A DNA stretch of 7,417 nucleotides from Acidobacteriota bacterium (GTDB taxonomy: Bacteria > Acidobacteriota > Blastocatellia > Pyrinomonadales > Pyrinomonadaceae). Positions 1 to 6,930 of this stretch are shown piece by piece. How positions within the stretch are numbered: the stretch's first letter is position 1; each line of letters begins with the position of its first letter. A program made the position numbers and the translations under genes. The DNA lies in the NCBI GenBank assembly GCA_003222835.1, contig QHXE01000126.1, forward strand, positions 1 to 7,417, written 5' to 3'. The notes below the pieces were generated by a model that had not been told where the DNA came from, ran no database searches, and saw only the letters and a program-made list of their open reading frames with translations.

Positions 1-323
1 CGGCCACGTTCAATCTCGAAGTCCCGCACCCAACGTCCGCCGTTCGGCAGCGTGATCTCGACATTGTGATGTCCAGGTTCCAGTTCGATCACGCGCACGT
101 CGGTTGAAGTGTTGCCTTCGGGCTTACCGTCGATACGCAAAGGAAAACCGCCCGGGTTAGTCGTGATCTCTATCTGTCCATACTTGACCTTGCGCTTCTT
201 TTTCGCGTAGGCGGTCGTCGACGTGCAGGCCAGGCCGAATGACAACGCGATCGAGAGTGTGATCGCAACCTTAATCACGCCTGAGTATGAATGAGCGGCA
301 CGCATAATGTTTTTCTGCTTCAT
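1..323 (-). CDS. Exported PEGA-domain protein, partial (C-terminus beyond left edge)
   Basis: The reading frame opens at an ATG at 323-321 and stays open to the window edge, giving 107 complete codons and no stop. Residues 1-40 look like a Sec signal peptide: a basic start, a hydrophobic run from about 16 to 33, and a signal peptidase I-like AYA site before Lys41. Cys33 is not in a convincing lipobox. A short basic patch (KKKRKVK, 41-47) follows. From about 49 the sequence matches the PEGA pattern: GQIEITTNPGG, then RIDGKPEG, then LEPGHHNVEI and a closing G-x-W-V strand. PEGA domains are small beta modules of bacterial envelope and surface proteins, and their ligands are mostly unknown. The start is supported by GGAGGTG at 329-335, inside the upstream PEP-CTERM gene. 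That gene's stop is two bases from this ATG, so translational coupling is likely. What follows the PEGA repeat cannot be seen. Confidence 0.8.
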   Translation of the reverse strand, partial: MKQKNIMRAAHSYSGVIKVAITLSIALSFGLACTSTTAYAKKKRKVKYGQIEITTNPGGFPLRIDGKPEGNTSTDVRVIELEPGHHNVEITLPNGGRWVRDFEIERG

Positions 324-325
324 CG

Positions 326-976
326 TTACACCTCCGTCGTGGCCGCGGCTTGCTTGCTCGCGCGCATTTTAGCGTAACGACGACGAGCGCCTGCACTCAA
401 AGCAACGATACCTGATCCGAACAAGAACAACGAAGCCGGCTCAGGGATCGGCGGCGTTGGCGTCGGGGTCGGCAATACAGGCGGTGGCGGAACCTTATGA
501 TGATGATGACAAACGCCAGTCAGGCAAATCAAAGGAATCAACGCCAGGAAAGGCCACTTCGGAAAACCACCACCCACGGAAGGAATCTCTCCGCAATCGC
601 AAATGGTGCCGTCGACTTGATCCTGCTCGAAGACTTGCACATCGGCTGACGGCTGCTGAGGGGCAACCTCAGTTCCGGACGCGAGCGAAGGCGCGACTGC
701 CTCAGTACTGGTACCGACTGACGCAGCCGTCGATTGACCATCGCCTGCGACAGCAGGAGCGACCGAACCCAGGGACGGCGTTGAAGCCGTGCCCGAAGCG
801 GTCGGCTCCTGCGCTATTGCTCGCAGGCGCAACCGCTGAAACTGGCCGCCATTTTGTAGGTCGCCCATCACATTTACGACATCGGCGAATTTTATCGGGC
901 TGGCTTGTGCCGGCACTGCTATTAACAGCAGCAGGCTAAGCATCGTTCCGATAGGCCGGAAAAAACGAGTCCTCAT
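326..976 (-). CDS. PEP-CTERM sorting-domain protein, secreted, function unknown
   Basis: The protein has 216 residues if read from the ATG at 976-974. Residues 1-25 form a clear signal peptide (RTRFFRP, then LSLLLLIAVPAQA, cleaved before Ser26). A Ser/Thr/Ala/Pro-rich stretch without evident fold spans about 56-112. It is followed by a C-D-C motif (126-128), a hydrophobic segment (141-155), Cys156, a four-His cluster (157-160) and a Pro/Thr-rich linker (162-177). The C-terminus is a PEP-CTERM signal: PEP at 178-180, a hydrophobic helix at 181-196 and an Arg cluster at 198-200. In this class, exosortase processing at the PEP-CTERM is expected to deliver the protein to the cell surface. No exosortase gene is in the window. 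A 16-residue tail after the Arg cluster is longer than usual; its end encodes the Shine-Dalgarno of the next gene. The frame is open upstream to 1174, but earlier starts (such as ATG at 1036) would put a long polar stretch before the signal peptide. GGAGGG lies about 15 bases before the chosen ATG, which is rather far. Confidence 0.8.
   Translation of the reverse strand: MRTRFFRPIGTMLSLLLLIAVPAQASPIKFADVVNVMGDLQNGGQFQRLRLRAIAQEPTASGTASTPSLGSVAPAVAGDGQSTAASVGTSTEAVAPSLASGTEVAPQQPSADVQVFEQDQVDGTICDCGEIPSVGGGFPKWPFLALIPLICLTGVCHHHHKVPPPPVLPTPTPTPPIPEPASLFLFGSGIVALSAGARRRYAKMRASKQAAATTEV
329..335 (-). promoter_or_regulatory. Shine-Dalgarno of the PEGA gene, inside the PEP-CTERM gene
   Basis: On the minus strand GGAGGTG is followed by TAACG and then the ATG. 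The TAA is the stop of the upstream gene. This near-consensus site fixes the PEGA start and indicates that the two genes are co-transcribed and probably translationally coupled. Confidence 0.7.
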
Positions 977-1218
977 CTGGTTAGGCAACTCCCTCCTCAA
1001 GACGTTGGGGCCGGTGTTCTTGCTGCGCTTTGTCATTGGGCACTCACTGAATTCTGATTTTCGAAGACACAACTCGAAACGACCTGCCGCGAGTACAAGT
1101 CTCCAAGAACCCTTTAAGGGCTTGTTTGACTTGTTAGGAAAACACAGCGAATGAAGAGGGTATTCCAGTTTCAAATAGGGATTTAGCCGGATTTTGCTGC
1201 AAGATGAAAGGAGAAGAC
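977..1218 (-). other. Upstream region of the PEP-CTERM gene
   Basis: This stretch lies between the pnp terminator hairpin and the PEP-CTERM start. It should carry the promoter and leader of the PEP-CTERM/PEGA pair, unless transcription reads through from pnp. A TTGAAA hexamer on the minus strand (1173-1168) resembles a -35 box, but no good -10 lies 16-18 bases downstream. I saw no sigma-54 type GG-N10-GC element. A short palindrome CCCTTTAAGGG sits at about 1110-1120. No promoter can be called with confidence. Confidence 0.3.
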
Positions 1219-1243
1219 GCGGGCTCTCTCAGCCAGAGCCCGC
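1219..1243 (-). terminator. Probable intrinsic terminator of pnp
   Basis: GCGGGCTCT (1219-1227) and AGAGCCCGC (1235-1243) form a perfect 9-bp GC-rich stem with a 7-base loop, 13 bases past the pnp stop codon. On the minus strand the sequence after the stem (1218 downwards) is T/C-rich (TCTTCTCCTTTCATCTT) rather than a pure T run, so termination may be incomplete. Position and orientation fit the end of the rpsO-pnp transcript. Confidence 0.65.
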
Positions 1244-1256
1244 CTTCAGTTCAACC

Positions 1257-3392
1257 TCATTCGTGACTATTGGCAGCGGCGTCGGCCTGCCGATTTTCAT
1301 CGCGCAGCACGGCCTTGCGAGACAACTTGATCTTGTTGCCGTCTTTGCCTATGCATTTGACCATGATCTGCTGGCCTTCCTTTAACTCGTCGCGCACGTC
1401 GCGGATGCGACGGTCTGCGATCTCAGAAATATGCAGCAAGCCGTCAGTGCCGGGAAAGATTTCGACAAAGGCGCCAAAATCCACGATCCGGCTCACCGTT
1501 CCCACATAGGTCTGTCCGACCTCGGCTTCGGCGGTGAGGCCGCGAATACGATTGACGGCGGCTTCGGCAGCCGCGCTATCAGCCGTGGCGATTGAAACGG
1601 TGCCATCGTCCTCGACGTCAATCTTCGCGCCGGTTTCCTCGACAAGCGCACGAATCACCTTGCCGCCTGGTCCGATGACGTCGCGAATCTTATCCGGACT
1701 GATTTTGATCTTGATGATTCGTGGCGCATAGGGCGAGATACCGGCCCGCGGGGCATCCAGCGTTTGCCCCATTATGTCCAGAATATACAGCCGTCCTTTC
1801 TTCGCTTGCTCAAGAGCTTCCGCCATGATCTGCGCGTTGACGCCGGCGATCTTAATGTCCATCTGCAGGGCCGTGATTCCATCGCGCGTGCCCGTAACTT
1901 TGAAATCCATGTCGCCGTAATGATCCTCTGCGCCGGCAATGTCGCTAAGAATCGCGTACTTGTTTCCCTCCATGACTAATCCCATTGCCACACCCGCGAC
2001 TGAAGACTTCAAGGGGACGCCCGCGTCCATCAGCGCCAAGGCGCCGCCGCATACGCTGGCCATTGACGAGGAGCCGTTTGACTCGGTGATGTCCGAGACG
2101 ATGCGGATCGTGTACGGAAAAACTGTATCGTCTGGAAGGACAGCCTCGAGCGCGCGCCGAGCCAGGGCGCCGTGTCCGATCTCTCGACGACCCGGACTGC
2201 CGAATCTTCCAACCTCGCCGACTGAGTACGGCGGGAAGTTATAGTTGAGCATGAAGCGGCGCTTTACTTCGCCCTTCTCCAGATCATCCATGAACTGCTC
2301 GTCTTCCTTGGTCCCCAGCGTGGTTGTGACCATCGCCTGGGTTTCGCCACGCGTAAACAGCGCTGAACCGTGCGTACGCGGCAGCCAGCCTATTTCGCAA
2401 TCGATCGAACGAATCTCCGAGAAGCGTCGGCCATCCGGCCGGCGGCGATGATTCAGTATGTCGTCGCGAAAAATCTTTTCCTTCAAGTGATCGAAACATG
2501 TTTTGGCCATCGCGCGCCGTTCGGGCTGATCTTCCGGATATGACTCGACAACTTCTTTTTTCAGAGCGTCGACGGCGGCATAACTCGCGCGTTTTTCCTG
2601 TTCGGTAGTATCAAGCGCAGCCCGCAGACGTTCCGTATAGTTGCGCTCGATTTCGCCGACCAGTTCTTCATTAAGTGGAGTCGGCTCGACCGGGCGCTTT
2701 TCAACTCCAAGCGCTTTGTAGAGTTCTTTCTGCCAGCGACACAGCCGATTGATCTCCTTATGCGCGAGCATTAACGCCTCGACCATAATCGCTTCAGAAA
2801 CTTCCTGCGCACCGGCTTCGACCATTACGATCGCTTCTTCAGTGCCGGCAACGATCAGATTTAGTTTTGATTCGCGAATTTCGTCGTAGGTCGGATTGAC
2901 GATATAACGACCATCAATGAGGCCGACCCGCACTCCGGCGATCGGATTGGGAAATGGAATGTCGGAAAGGTAAAGCGCGCAGGACGCACCCGTAATCGCG
3001 ACGACGTCTGGATTGTTATCCTGATCGGCCGAGACTACGGAAGCCACGACTTGCGTTTCGTTGCGATAGCCGTCGGTGAACAGCGGCCGGCACGGCCGAT
3101 CAATCAGCCGGCTGGTCAGCACTTCCTTTTCATTCGGCCGGCCTTCGCGCCGAAAATAGTTTCCGGGAATTCGTCCAGCCGCGAAAAATGCTTCCCGGTA
3201 CTCAACCGTCAGCGGGAAAAAGTCTATGCCTTCACGGGGTGTGAGCGCTCCTACCGCCGCGCATAAAACCATCGTATCGCCATATCGAATCACACACGAT
3301 CCGTCCGCCTGCTTGGCAACGCGACCAATTTCCACGGTGAGGTCGCGATCACCGACCCTGATTGATTCCTTTAGATATTTCTTAACTGACAT
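1257..3392 (-). CDS. pnp: Polyribonucleotide nucleotidyltransferase (PNPase)
   Basis: PNPase degrades RNA 3' to 5' by phosphorolysis, releasing nucleoside diphosphates, and can add 3' tails in reverse. It acts in the cytoplasm as a trimer, often within a degradosome. At 711 residues it has the usual full length and all family domains: first RNase PH domain (about 12-230, with the FFRREGRPNEKE and RLIDRPCRPLF blocks), all-helical linker (about 240-325), second RNase PH domain (about 328-550), KH domain (about 557-617, GPGG loop at 574-577) and S1 domain (about 622-693). The catalytic block EDHYGDMDFK is intact, with Asp490, Asp496 and Lys498 at the positions of the E. coli active-site Asp486, Asp492 and Lys494. 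The SNGSSS phosphate-binding segment is at 438-443. The start is supported by AAGGAG ten bases before the ATG. The gene follows rpsO on the same strand, the classical arrangement, and ends at a likely terminator. Nothing suggests loss of function. Confidence 0.98.
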   Translation of the reverse strand: MSVKKYLKESIRVGDRDLTVEIGRVAKQADGSCVIRYGDTMVLCAAVGALTPREGIDFFPLTVEYREAFFAAGRIPGNYFRREGRPNEKEVLTSRLIDRPCRPLFTDGYRNETQVVASVVSADQDNNPDVVAITGASCALYLSDIPFPNPIAGVRVGLIDGRYIVNPTYDEIRESKLNLIVAGTEEAIVMVEAGAQEVSEAIMVEALMLAHKEINRLCRWQKELYKALGVEKRPVEPTPLNEELVGEIERNYTERLRAALDTTEQEKRASYAAVDALKKEVVESYPEDQPERRAMAKTCFDHLKEKIFRDDILNHRRRPDGRRFSEIRSIDCEIGWLPRTHGSALFTRGETQAMVTTTLGTKEDEQFMDDLEKGEVKRRFMLNYNFPPYSVGEVGRFGSPGRREIGHGALARRALEAVLPDDTVFPYTIRIVSDITESNGSSSMASVCGGALALMDAGVPLKSSVAGVAMGLVMEGNKYAILSDIAGAEDHYGDMDFKVTGTRDGITALQMDIKIAGVNAQIMAEALEQAKKGRLYILDIMGQTLDAPRAGISPYAPRIIKIKISPDKIRDVIGPGGKVIRALVEETGAKIDVEDDGTVSIATADSAAAEAAVNRIRGLTAEAEVGQTYVGTVSRIVDFGAFVEIFPGTDGLLHISEIADRRIRDVRDELKEGQQIMVKCIGKDGNKIKLSRKAVLRDENRQADAAANSHE

Positions 3393-3416
3393 TTCTGTAC
3401 GTCTCCTTTTGACGAC

Positions 3417-3436
3417 GCCGACCGTTTCAGGTCGGC
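3417..3436 (-). promoter_or_regulatory. Hairpin just upstream of the pnp ribosome binding site
   Basis: GCCGACC and GGTCGGC form a perfect 7-bp stem with a 6-base loop (TGAAAC on the transcript). It ends about eight bases before the pnp Shine-Dalgarno. There is no T run after it, so it is unlikely to be a terminator. It could affect ribosome access or mRNA stability; this role is inferred from position only. Confidence 0.4.
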
Positions 3437-3506
3437 ACGCAACGTCTCATCCGCTACGATTTGGTTAGTTGTCGGGACGCGCTGAACCGCTCAACGCTAT
3501 TAACAG

Positions 3507-3548
3507 CGAAGGCGGCAGAGCCTAGCCGTGAAGCTCTCGCCGCCTTCG
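3507..3548 (-). promoter_or_regulatory. Long stem-loop in the rpsO-pnp spacer
   Basis: CGAAGGCGGC (3507-3516) pairs perfectly with GCCGCCTTCG (3539-3548). AGAGC (3517-3521) pairs with GCTCT (3533-3537) across one bulged base (3538), giving about 15 bp with an 11-base loop. It lies about 115-156 bases before the pnp start, with no T tract on the minus-strand side. In E. coli a long stem-loop in the pnp leader is cut by RNase III and mediates PNPase autocontrol. The position here is analogous, but no shared sequence is claimed. A poor rho-independent rpsO terminator or a processing site are alternatives. Confidence 0.5.
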
Positions 3549-3716
3549 TCATGTTCAAGGCCACACGCGCCGCCTGGTTTCCTGTATCGCCGTCACGTTC
3601 GGCTCGGTCACAAGCTCTTCGATAGACGCGGGCTTTTCTACTTGTCAGAGATTCGAAGATTTTCTCTCTCGTTAGTTTCGGTTGTTCTAGTTCCTTCGTT
3701 GATTGATTGCCGGTCG

Positions 3717-3986
3717 TCACCGACGCAACCCGAGTCGACCGACTACTTCGTGATACTGCTGTATATTCGTCCGCTTCAAGTAATCGAGCAAGCTTCGCCG
3801 CTGCGAGACCATCTTTAGCAGCCCGCGACGGGAATGATTGTCCTTCTTGTGGGTCTTGAAATGGTCGGTAAGTTCGTTGATGCGCCGGCTCAGCAGCGCA
3901 ATCTGGACCGGAGCGGAACCCGTGTCGGCCTCATGTGAGCGAAAGTCGCTTACAATCGTTTCTTTTACGTCTCTTGTTAACGCCAC
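3717..3986 (-). CDS. rpsO: 30S ribosomal protein S15
   Basis: S15 is a primary 16S rRNA-binding protein that organises the central domain of the small subunit, binding the h20/h21/h22 junction. The frame read from GTG at 3986-3984 gives 89 residues, the standard length, beginning M-ALTRDVKETIVSDF. Family hallmarks are present: DTGSAPVQIALLSRRI (21-36), HFKTHKKDNHSRRGLL (42-57) and QRRSLLDYLK (62-71). AAGGAGGG (3999-4006) lies 12 bases before the GTG, which supports this start over the longer in-frame option at 4022; the extra 12 residues have no family counterpart. pnp follows downstream on the same strand. Autoregulation by S15 binding its own mRNA is known in several bacteria, but no such fold could be identified here. 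Confidence 0.97.
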   Translation of the reverse strand: MALTRDVKETIVSDFRSHEADTGSAPVQIALLSRRINELTDHFKTHKKDNHSRRGLLKMVSQRRSLLDYLKRTNIQQYHEVVGRLGLRR

Positions 3987-4196
3987 CGCTAAAAATGGCC
4001 CTCCTTGATCGCAGTAAACCATGCGAGGTAAACCACGGAAAGTTCAAATTACGACCCAGAAGTTAACACTTCGGCTACGCCACTGTCCAGCCGCCAAATT
4101 TGCGATCCTATAAGCCCTAACTTGTCGAGCTTCATTTAGCCCGTGCGCCCTCAAACTTTGTCTGATAAGATTTTGCGCGCTGTTCCTGCAAAATCA
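3987..4196. promoter_or_regulatory. Divergent intergenic region, rpsO versus NDH-2
   Basis: This 210-base spacer must serve transcription in both directions. Visible elements are the rpsO Shine-Dalgarno (3999-4006), a small hairpin GAAGT-TAAC-ACTTC (4059-4072), and a TATAAG hexamer (4109-4114) that could be a -10 for the plus-strand genes. No good -35 partner was seen for TATAAG. On the minus strand the same patch reads CTTATA and could serve rpsO equally weakly. Promoter assignment is tentative. Confidence 0.3.
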
Positions 4197-5423
4197 ATGA
4201 ATCAAAGAATTCTAATTCTCGGTGGCGGATTCGGTGGTTTATTCACCGCCCTCGGTCTCGGCGGAAAACAGGACGTCACGCTGGTGAGCGATGAAGATCA
4301 CTTCCTCTTCAAGCCGATGCTTTATGAGTATCTGAGTGGCGAGGTAGAAGCTTGGCACATCGCACCTGATTACAGAGAACTGATCGATGAAGGCACAAAC
4401 TTCATTCGCGGAGAAGTTGCCGCGATAGATCTCGATACGCGCAAAGTTACGCTGGTAAACCGTTCCGAGCCGATTTCGTACGAGGTTTTGGTAATTGCGC
4501 TCGGCGCGGTGACGAACTACGCCGGCGTTGAAGGCGCGGAGCAGTTCACTTTGCCGTTTCGTACTCTCAACGATGCGAGTCGTTTGCGGCGACGGATGAC
4601 GGAAGCGCTTGACCGCGTGCCACCGGCCTCCGCGCCGCAGGACACGCGGGGGAAACTGACTTTCGCGGTAGTCGGCGGAGGCGCGAGCGGCGTCGAGCTG
4701 GCGACTAAAATGGCTGATCTTTTGCGCGATGCGGTGAAAAGACGCGCGCTTCACGGTGAACCTCGGGTGCTGGTAATCGAGATGGCCGACCGGTTGGTGC
4801 CCGGCATGGGCCAGGAGATTCGCGGCTACGTCGAAGATGCTTTGGAAACCTCGCGCGTCGAGGTCCACACCGAAACGTCCGTCGTCAAAGTAACCGCAGG
4901 GGGAATAACGCTTGAGCATCAAAACACGCAGACTGAACTTGAAACTGGGGCCGTCGTCTGGGTCGCCGGCGTGCGCGTGAATCCGTTAATTGAGAAGCTC
5001 GCCGTCGAAAAAGATCGCCGCGGATTAATCATTGTCGAGCCGACGCTGCAAGTTCGCGGACGCGAAAATGTCTTTGCACTCGGAGACATTGCCTTTTACC
5101 AGGATGTCGTTCCCACGCTGGCAGGAACCGCTCAGCTTGCGTTCCAGCAATCTAGTTTACTTGCGCGCAATATAAAGGCGTCCGTCCAGGGGCGAGAATT
5201 GAAGTCAAAGCGTTTCGTCGAGCTTGGTGAAGCTGTCAGCCTAGGCACCGAGCGAGCCGCCGTGCTCTCAGCCGGTAAAGTGATCGGTGGACCATTGGCG
5301 CGCCAAGCGCGCTTTGCCATGTACACGTCACGCCTGCCTACCTGGCATCATCGCCTGCGCGTGGGCGCCAGTTGGTTCTTCGAAGGAACCGAGCCTCGCC
5401 CACTCCAGCCACTAGGATTCTGA
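4197..5423 (+). CDS. Type II NADH:quinone oxidoreductase (NDH-2 family)
   Basis: NDH-2 enzymes are single-subunit peripheral membrane flavoproteins that pass electrons from NADH to quinone without pumping protons. From ATG 4197 the protein has 408 residues. An N-terminal Rossmann FAD site (ILILGGGFGG, glycines 9-14) comes right at the start, followed by the family block FKPMLYEYLSGEV (38-50) and VIALGAVTNYAGV (99-111). A second Rossmann site (VVGGGASGVELA, 158-169) ends its second strand in Glu194, which favours NADH over NADPH. The FAD-contacting FALGDIA is at 293-299, and the quinone-site motif AQLAFQQ (AQxAxQQ) is at 312-318. The C-terminal 40 residues, with WHHRLRVGASWFF, fit the short membrane-anchoring tail. 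No clear Shine-Dalgarno precedes ATG 4197. The frame is open to a GTG at 4143, which also lacks one; 4197 is preferred because the Rossmann strand of this family starts within a few residues of the N-terminus. The gene heads a plus-strand pair with the decarboxylase. Confidence 0.9.
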   Translation: MNQRILILGGGFGGLFTALGLGGKQDVTLVSDEDHFLFKPMLYEYLSGEVEAWHIAPDYRELIDEGTNFIRGEVAAIDLDTRKVTLVNRSEPISYEVLVIALGAVTNYAGVEGAEQFTLPFRTLNDASRLRRRMTEALDRVPPASAPQDTRGKLTFAVVGGGASGVELATKMADLLRDAVKRRALHGEPRVLVIEMADRLVPGMGQEIRGYVEDALETSRVEVHTETSVVKVTAGGITLEHQNTQTELETGAVVWVAGVRVNPLIEKLAVEKDRRGLIIVEPTLQVRGRENVFALGDIAFYQDVVPTLAGTAQLAFQQSSLLARNIKASVQGRELKSKRFVELGEAVSLGTERAAVLSAGKVIGGPLARQARFAMYTSRLPTWHHRLRVGASWFFEGTEPRPLQPLGF

Positions 5424-5445
5424 CTGCCGCTTTTAGATCTCAACA

Positions 5446-6930
5446 ATGAACGAAGCGAAATCTGACTTCATGCCGACATCAACCGGCGACATGTCTACCG
5501 AAGAATTTCGCCGTTTCGGTCACGAGATTGTCGATTGGATCGCTGATTACTTTGAGCGTATCGAAGAACTGCCGGTGCTGGCGCAGATAGAACCCGGCGA
5601 GCTGAAAGCGCAACTACCTACATCACCACCACAAGTCGGCGAGTCCATGGAAGCAATTCTGGCCGACGTCGATCGCCTGATCGTCCCCGCGTTAACCCAT
5701 TGGAGCCATCCTTCGTTCTTCGCTTACTTCGCCACCTCAACCTCCGCCCCGGGAATTTTTGGTGAATTGCTAAGTGCAGCGTTCGACGTGAAGTCAATGT
5801 TGTGGCGCACCTCGCCGGCAGCGACGGAACTGGAAGAAGTCGTGCTCGATTGGCTTCGACAGATGATCGGATTGGACGATGGGATGAGCGGATTCATTTA
5901 CGATACCGCGTCAGTTTCCAGCATGCACGCGATTGCCGCCGCGCGCGAAGGTGTCGAGATGCGCATTCGCGAGGAGGGCATGAGCGGAAGAAAGGATTTG
6001 CCGTTGCTGCGCGTCTACGCGTCAGAGCAAGCGCACTCTTCAATCGACAAAGGAATCATTACGCTTGGTTTGGGCCAGCGCGCGCTGCGAAAGATTCCTG
6101 CTGATAGTGAATTTCGCATGGACCCGAGAGCGCTCGCGGAAGCAATCGATGAAGACAAGCGCGATGGCATGCTCCCTTTTTGTGTTGTGGCGACGGTTGG
6201 CACGACCTCGACTTCCAGCGTCGATCCGGTGCCGGCGATCGTTGAGGTTTGCGAAAAGCATGCGATGTGGCTGCATGTAGACGCTGCCTATGCGGGCTCA
6301 GCCGCCATCGTTCCCGAATTGCGTCACATTCTCGACGGTTGTGAGCGTGCAGACTCGCTCGTGCTCAATCCTCATAAGTGGCTGTTTACCCCCTTCGATC
6401 TTTCCGTACTTTATTGTCGTCACATGGATCTGCTGCGTCGCGCCTTTTCACTCGTCCCTGAATACTTGCGCACGCCGGAACAGGAGAAAGTACGCAGCGG
6501 ATCGGATTACGGCGTGCAGCTCGGCCGTCGTTTCCGCGCGCTAAAACTTTGGATGATCATTCGCTATTTCGGTCATGAAGGGCTCGCTGCGCGCATTCGT
6601 GAGCATTGCCGCCTGGCAAAGTTGTTTGCGTCATGGATCGAAGTATCGGCTGATTGGGAGCTTATGGCGCCAGTGCCCTTTGCCTTGGTTTGTTTTCGAG
6701 CATGCCCGAAAGTGGAGGGCAAAACCGAAGAAGTTCAAGCGAAGCGATTGGACGCACTCAACGAAGCAATCATGCATGGTGTGAACGCCACCGGCAAAGC
6801 ATTTCTGTCGCACACGAAGCTGAACGACAAACTCACTCTACGCCTTTCAATTGGAAACATTCGCACTACCGAGCGCCACGTGTGGCAGGTTTGGGAATTA
6901 CTTAACGAGCAACTACAACGGCTTCACTGA
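5446..6930 (+). CDS. PLP-dependent group II amino-acid decarboxylase (aromatic-L-amino-acid decarboxylase-like)
   Basis: This 494-residue fold-type I PLP enzyme has the full set of motifs of the aromatic amino-acid decarboxylase family. They are an N-terminal helical dimer segment (17-50), THWSHPSFFAYF (84-95), a DTAS cofactor-phosphate segment (153-156), His197 in SEQAHSS, which stacks on the PLP ring, and ATVGTTSTSSVD (249-260). Asp279 in HVDAAYAG pairs with the pyridine nitrogen, and the PLP Schiff-base Lys311 lies in NPHKW. Tyr355, before LGRRFRALKLW, sits in the mobile loop where mammalian DOPA decarboxylase has its catalytic Tyr332. Keeping this Tyr favours decarboxylation over the aldehyde-synthase activity of Tyr-to-Phe relatives. 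The substrate cannot be read from sequence; Trp, Tyr, Phe or DOPA are typical for the family. The gene lies 22 bases after the NDH-2 stop and is probably co-transcribed. No strong Shine-Dalgarno is seen. ATG 5491 (Met16) is an alternative start close to the conserved region. Confidence 0.92.
   Translation: MNEAKSDFMPTSTGDMSTEEFRRFGHEIVDWIADYFERIEELPVLAQIEPGELKAQLPTSPPQVGESMEAILADVDRLIVPALTHWSHPSFFAYFATSTSAPGIFGELLSAAFDVKSMLWRTSPAATELEEVVLDWLRQMIGLDDGMSGFIYDTASVSSMHAIAAAREGVEMRIREEGMSGRKDLPLLRVYASEQAHSSIDKGIITLGLGQRALRKIPADSEFRMDPRALAEAIDEDKRDGMLPFCVVATVGTTSTSSVDPVPAIVEVCEKHAMWLHVDAAYAGSAAIVPELRHILDGCERADSLVLNPHKWLFTPFDLSVLYCRHMDLLRRAFSLVPEYLRTPEQEKVRSGSDYGVQLGRRFRALKLWMIIRYFGHEGLAARIREHCRLAKLFASWIEVSADWELMAPVPFALVCFRACPKVEGKTEEVQAKRLDALNEAIMHGVNATGKAFLSHTKLNDKLTLRLSIGNIRTTERHVWQVWELLNEQLQRLH

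Larger units (their letters stand above)
3393..3716 (-). other. rpsO-pnp intergenic spacer and pnp leader
   Basis: This 324-base spacer lies between the rpsO stop and the pnp start. It contains a long hairpin (3507-3548), a second hairpin next to the pnp ribosome binding site (3417-3436), and the pnp Shine-Dalgarno AAGGAG at 3403-3408. An 88-codon frame starting GTG at 3720 overlaps the rpsO stop and runs to 3454. Its codon choice and composition are not convincing and its distal part coincides with the long hairpin, so I do not call it a gene. No convincing promoter was found. Confidence 0.5.

Noticed and set aside
180..204. KKKRKV in the PEGA protein, identical to the core of a eukaryotic nuclear localisation signal
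   Set aside because: It follows a bacterial signal peptide cleavage site. A short basic patch after the signal is common, and the match is coincidental.
457..939. 160-codon plus-strand open frame opposite the PEP-CTERM gene
   Set aside because: The opposite strand carries a signal peptide and PEP-CTERM signal in a coherent order. The plus-strand product has no recognisable features and is an antisense shadow.
1168..1173. TTGAAA on the minus strand as a -35 box for the PEP-CTERM gene
   Set aside because: The sequence 17 bases downstream (TTCGCT) is a poor -10, so the promoter call is not supported.
4239..4922. 227-codon minus-strand frame inside the NDH-2 gene
   Set aside because: It lies fully antisense to a gene whose FAD, NAD and quinone motifs are all intact. 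Its translation shows no domain, so it is a chance antisense frame.
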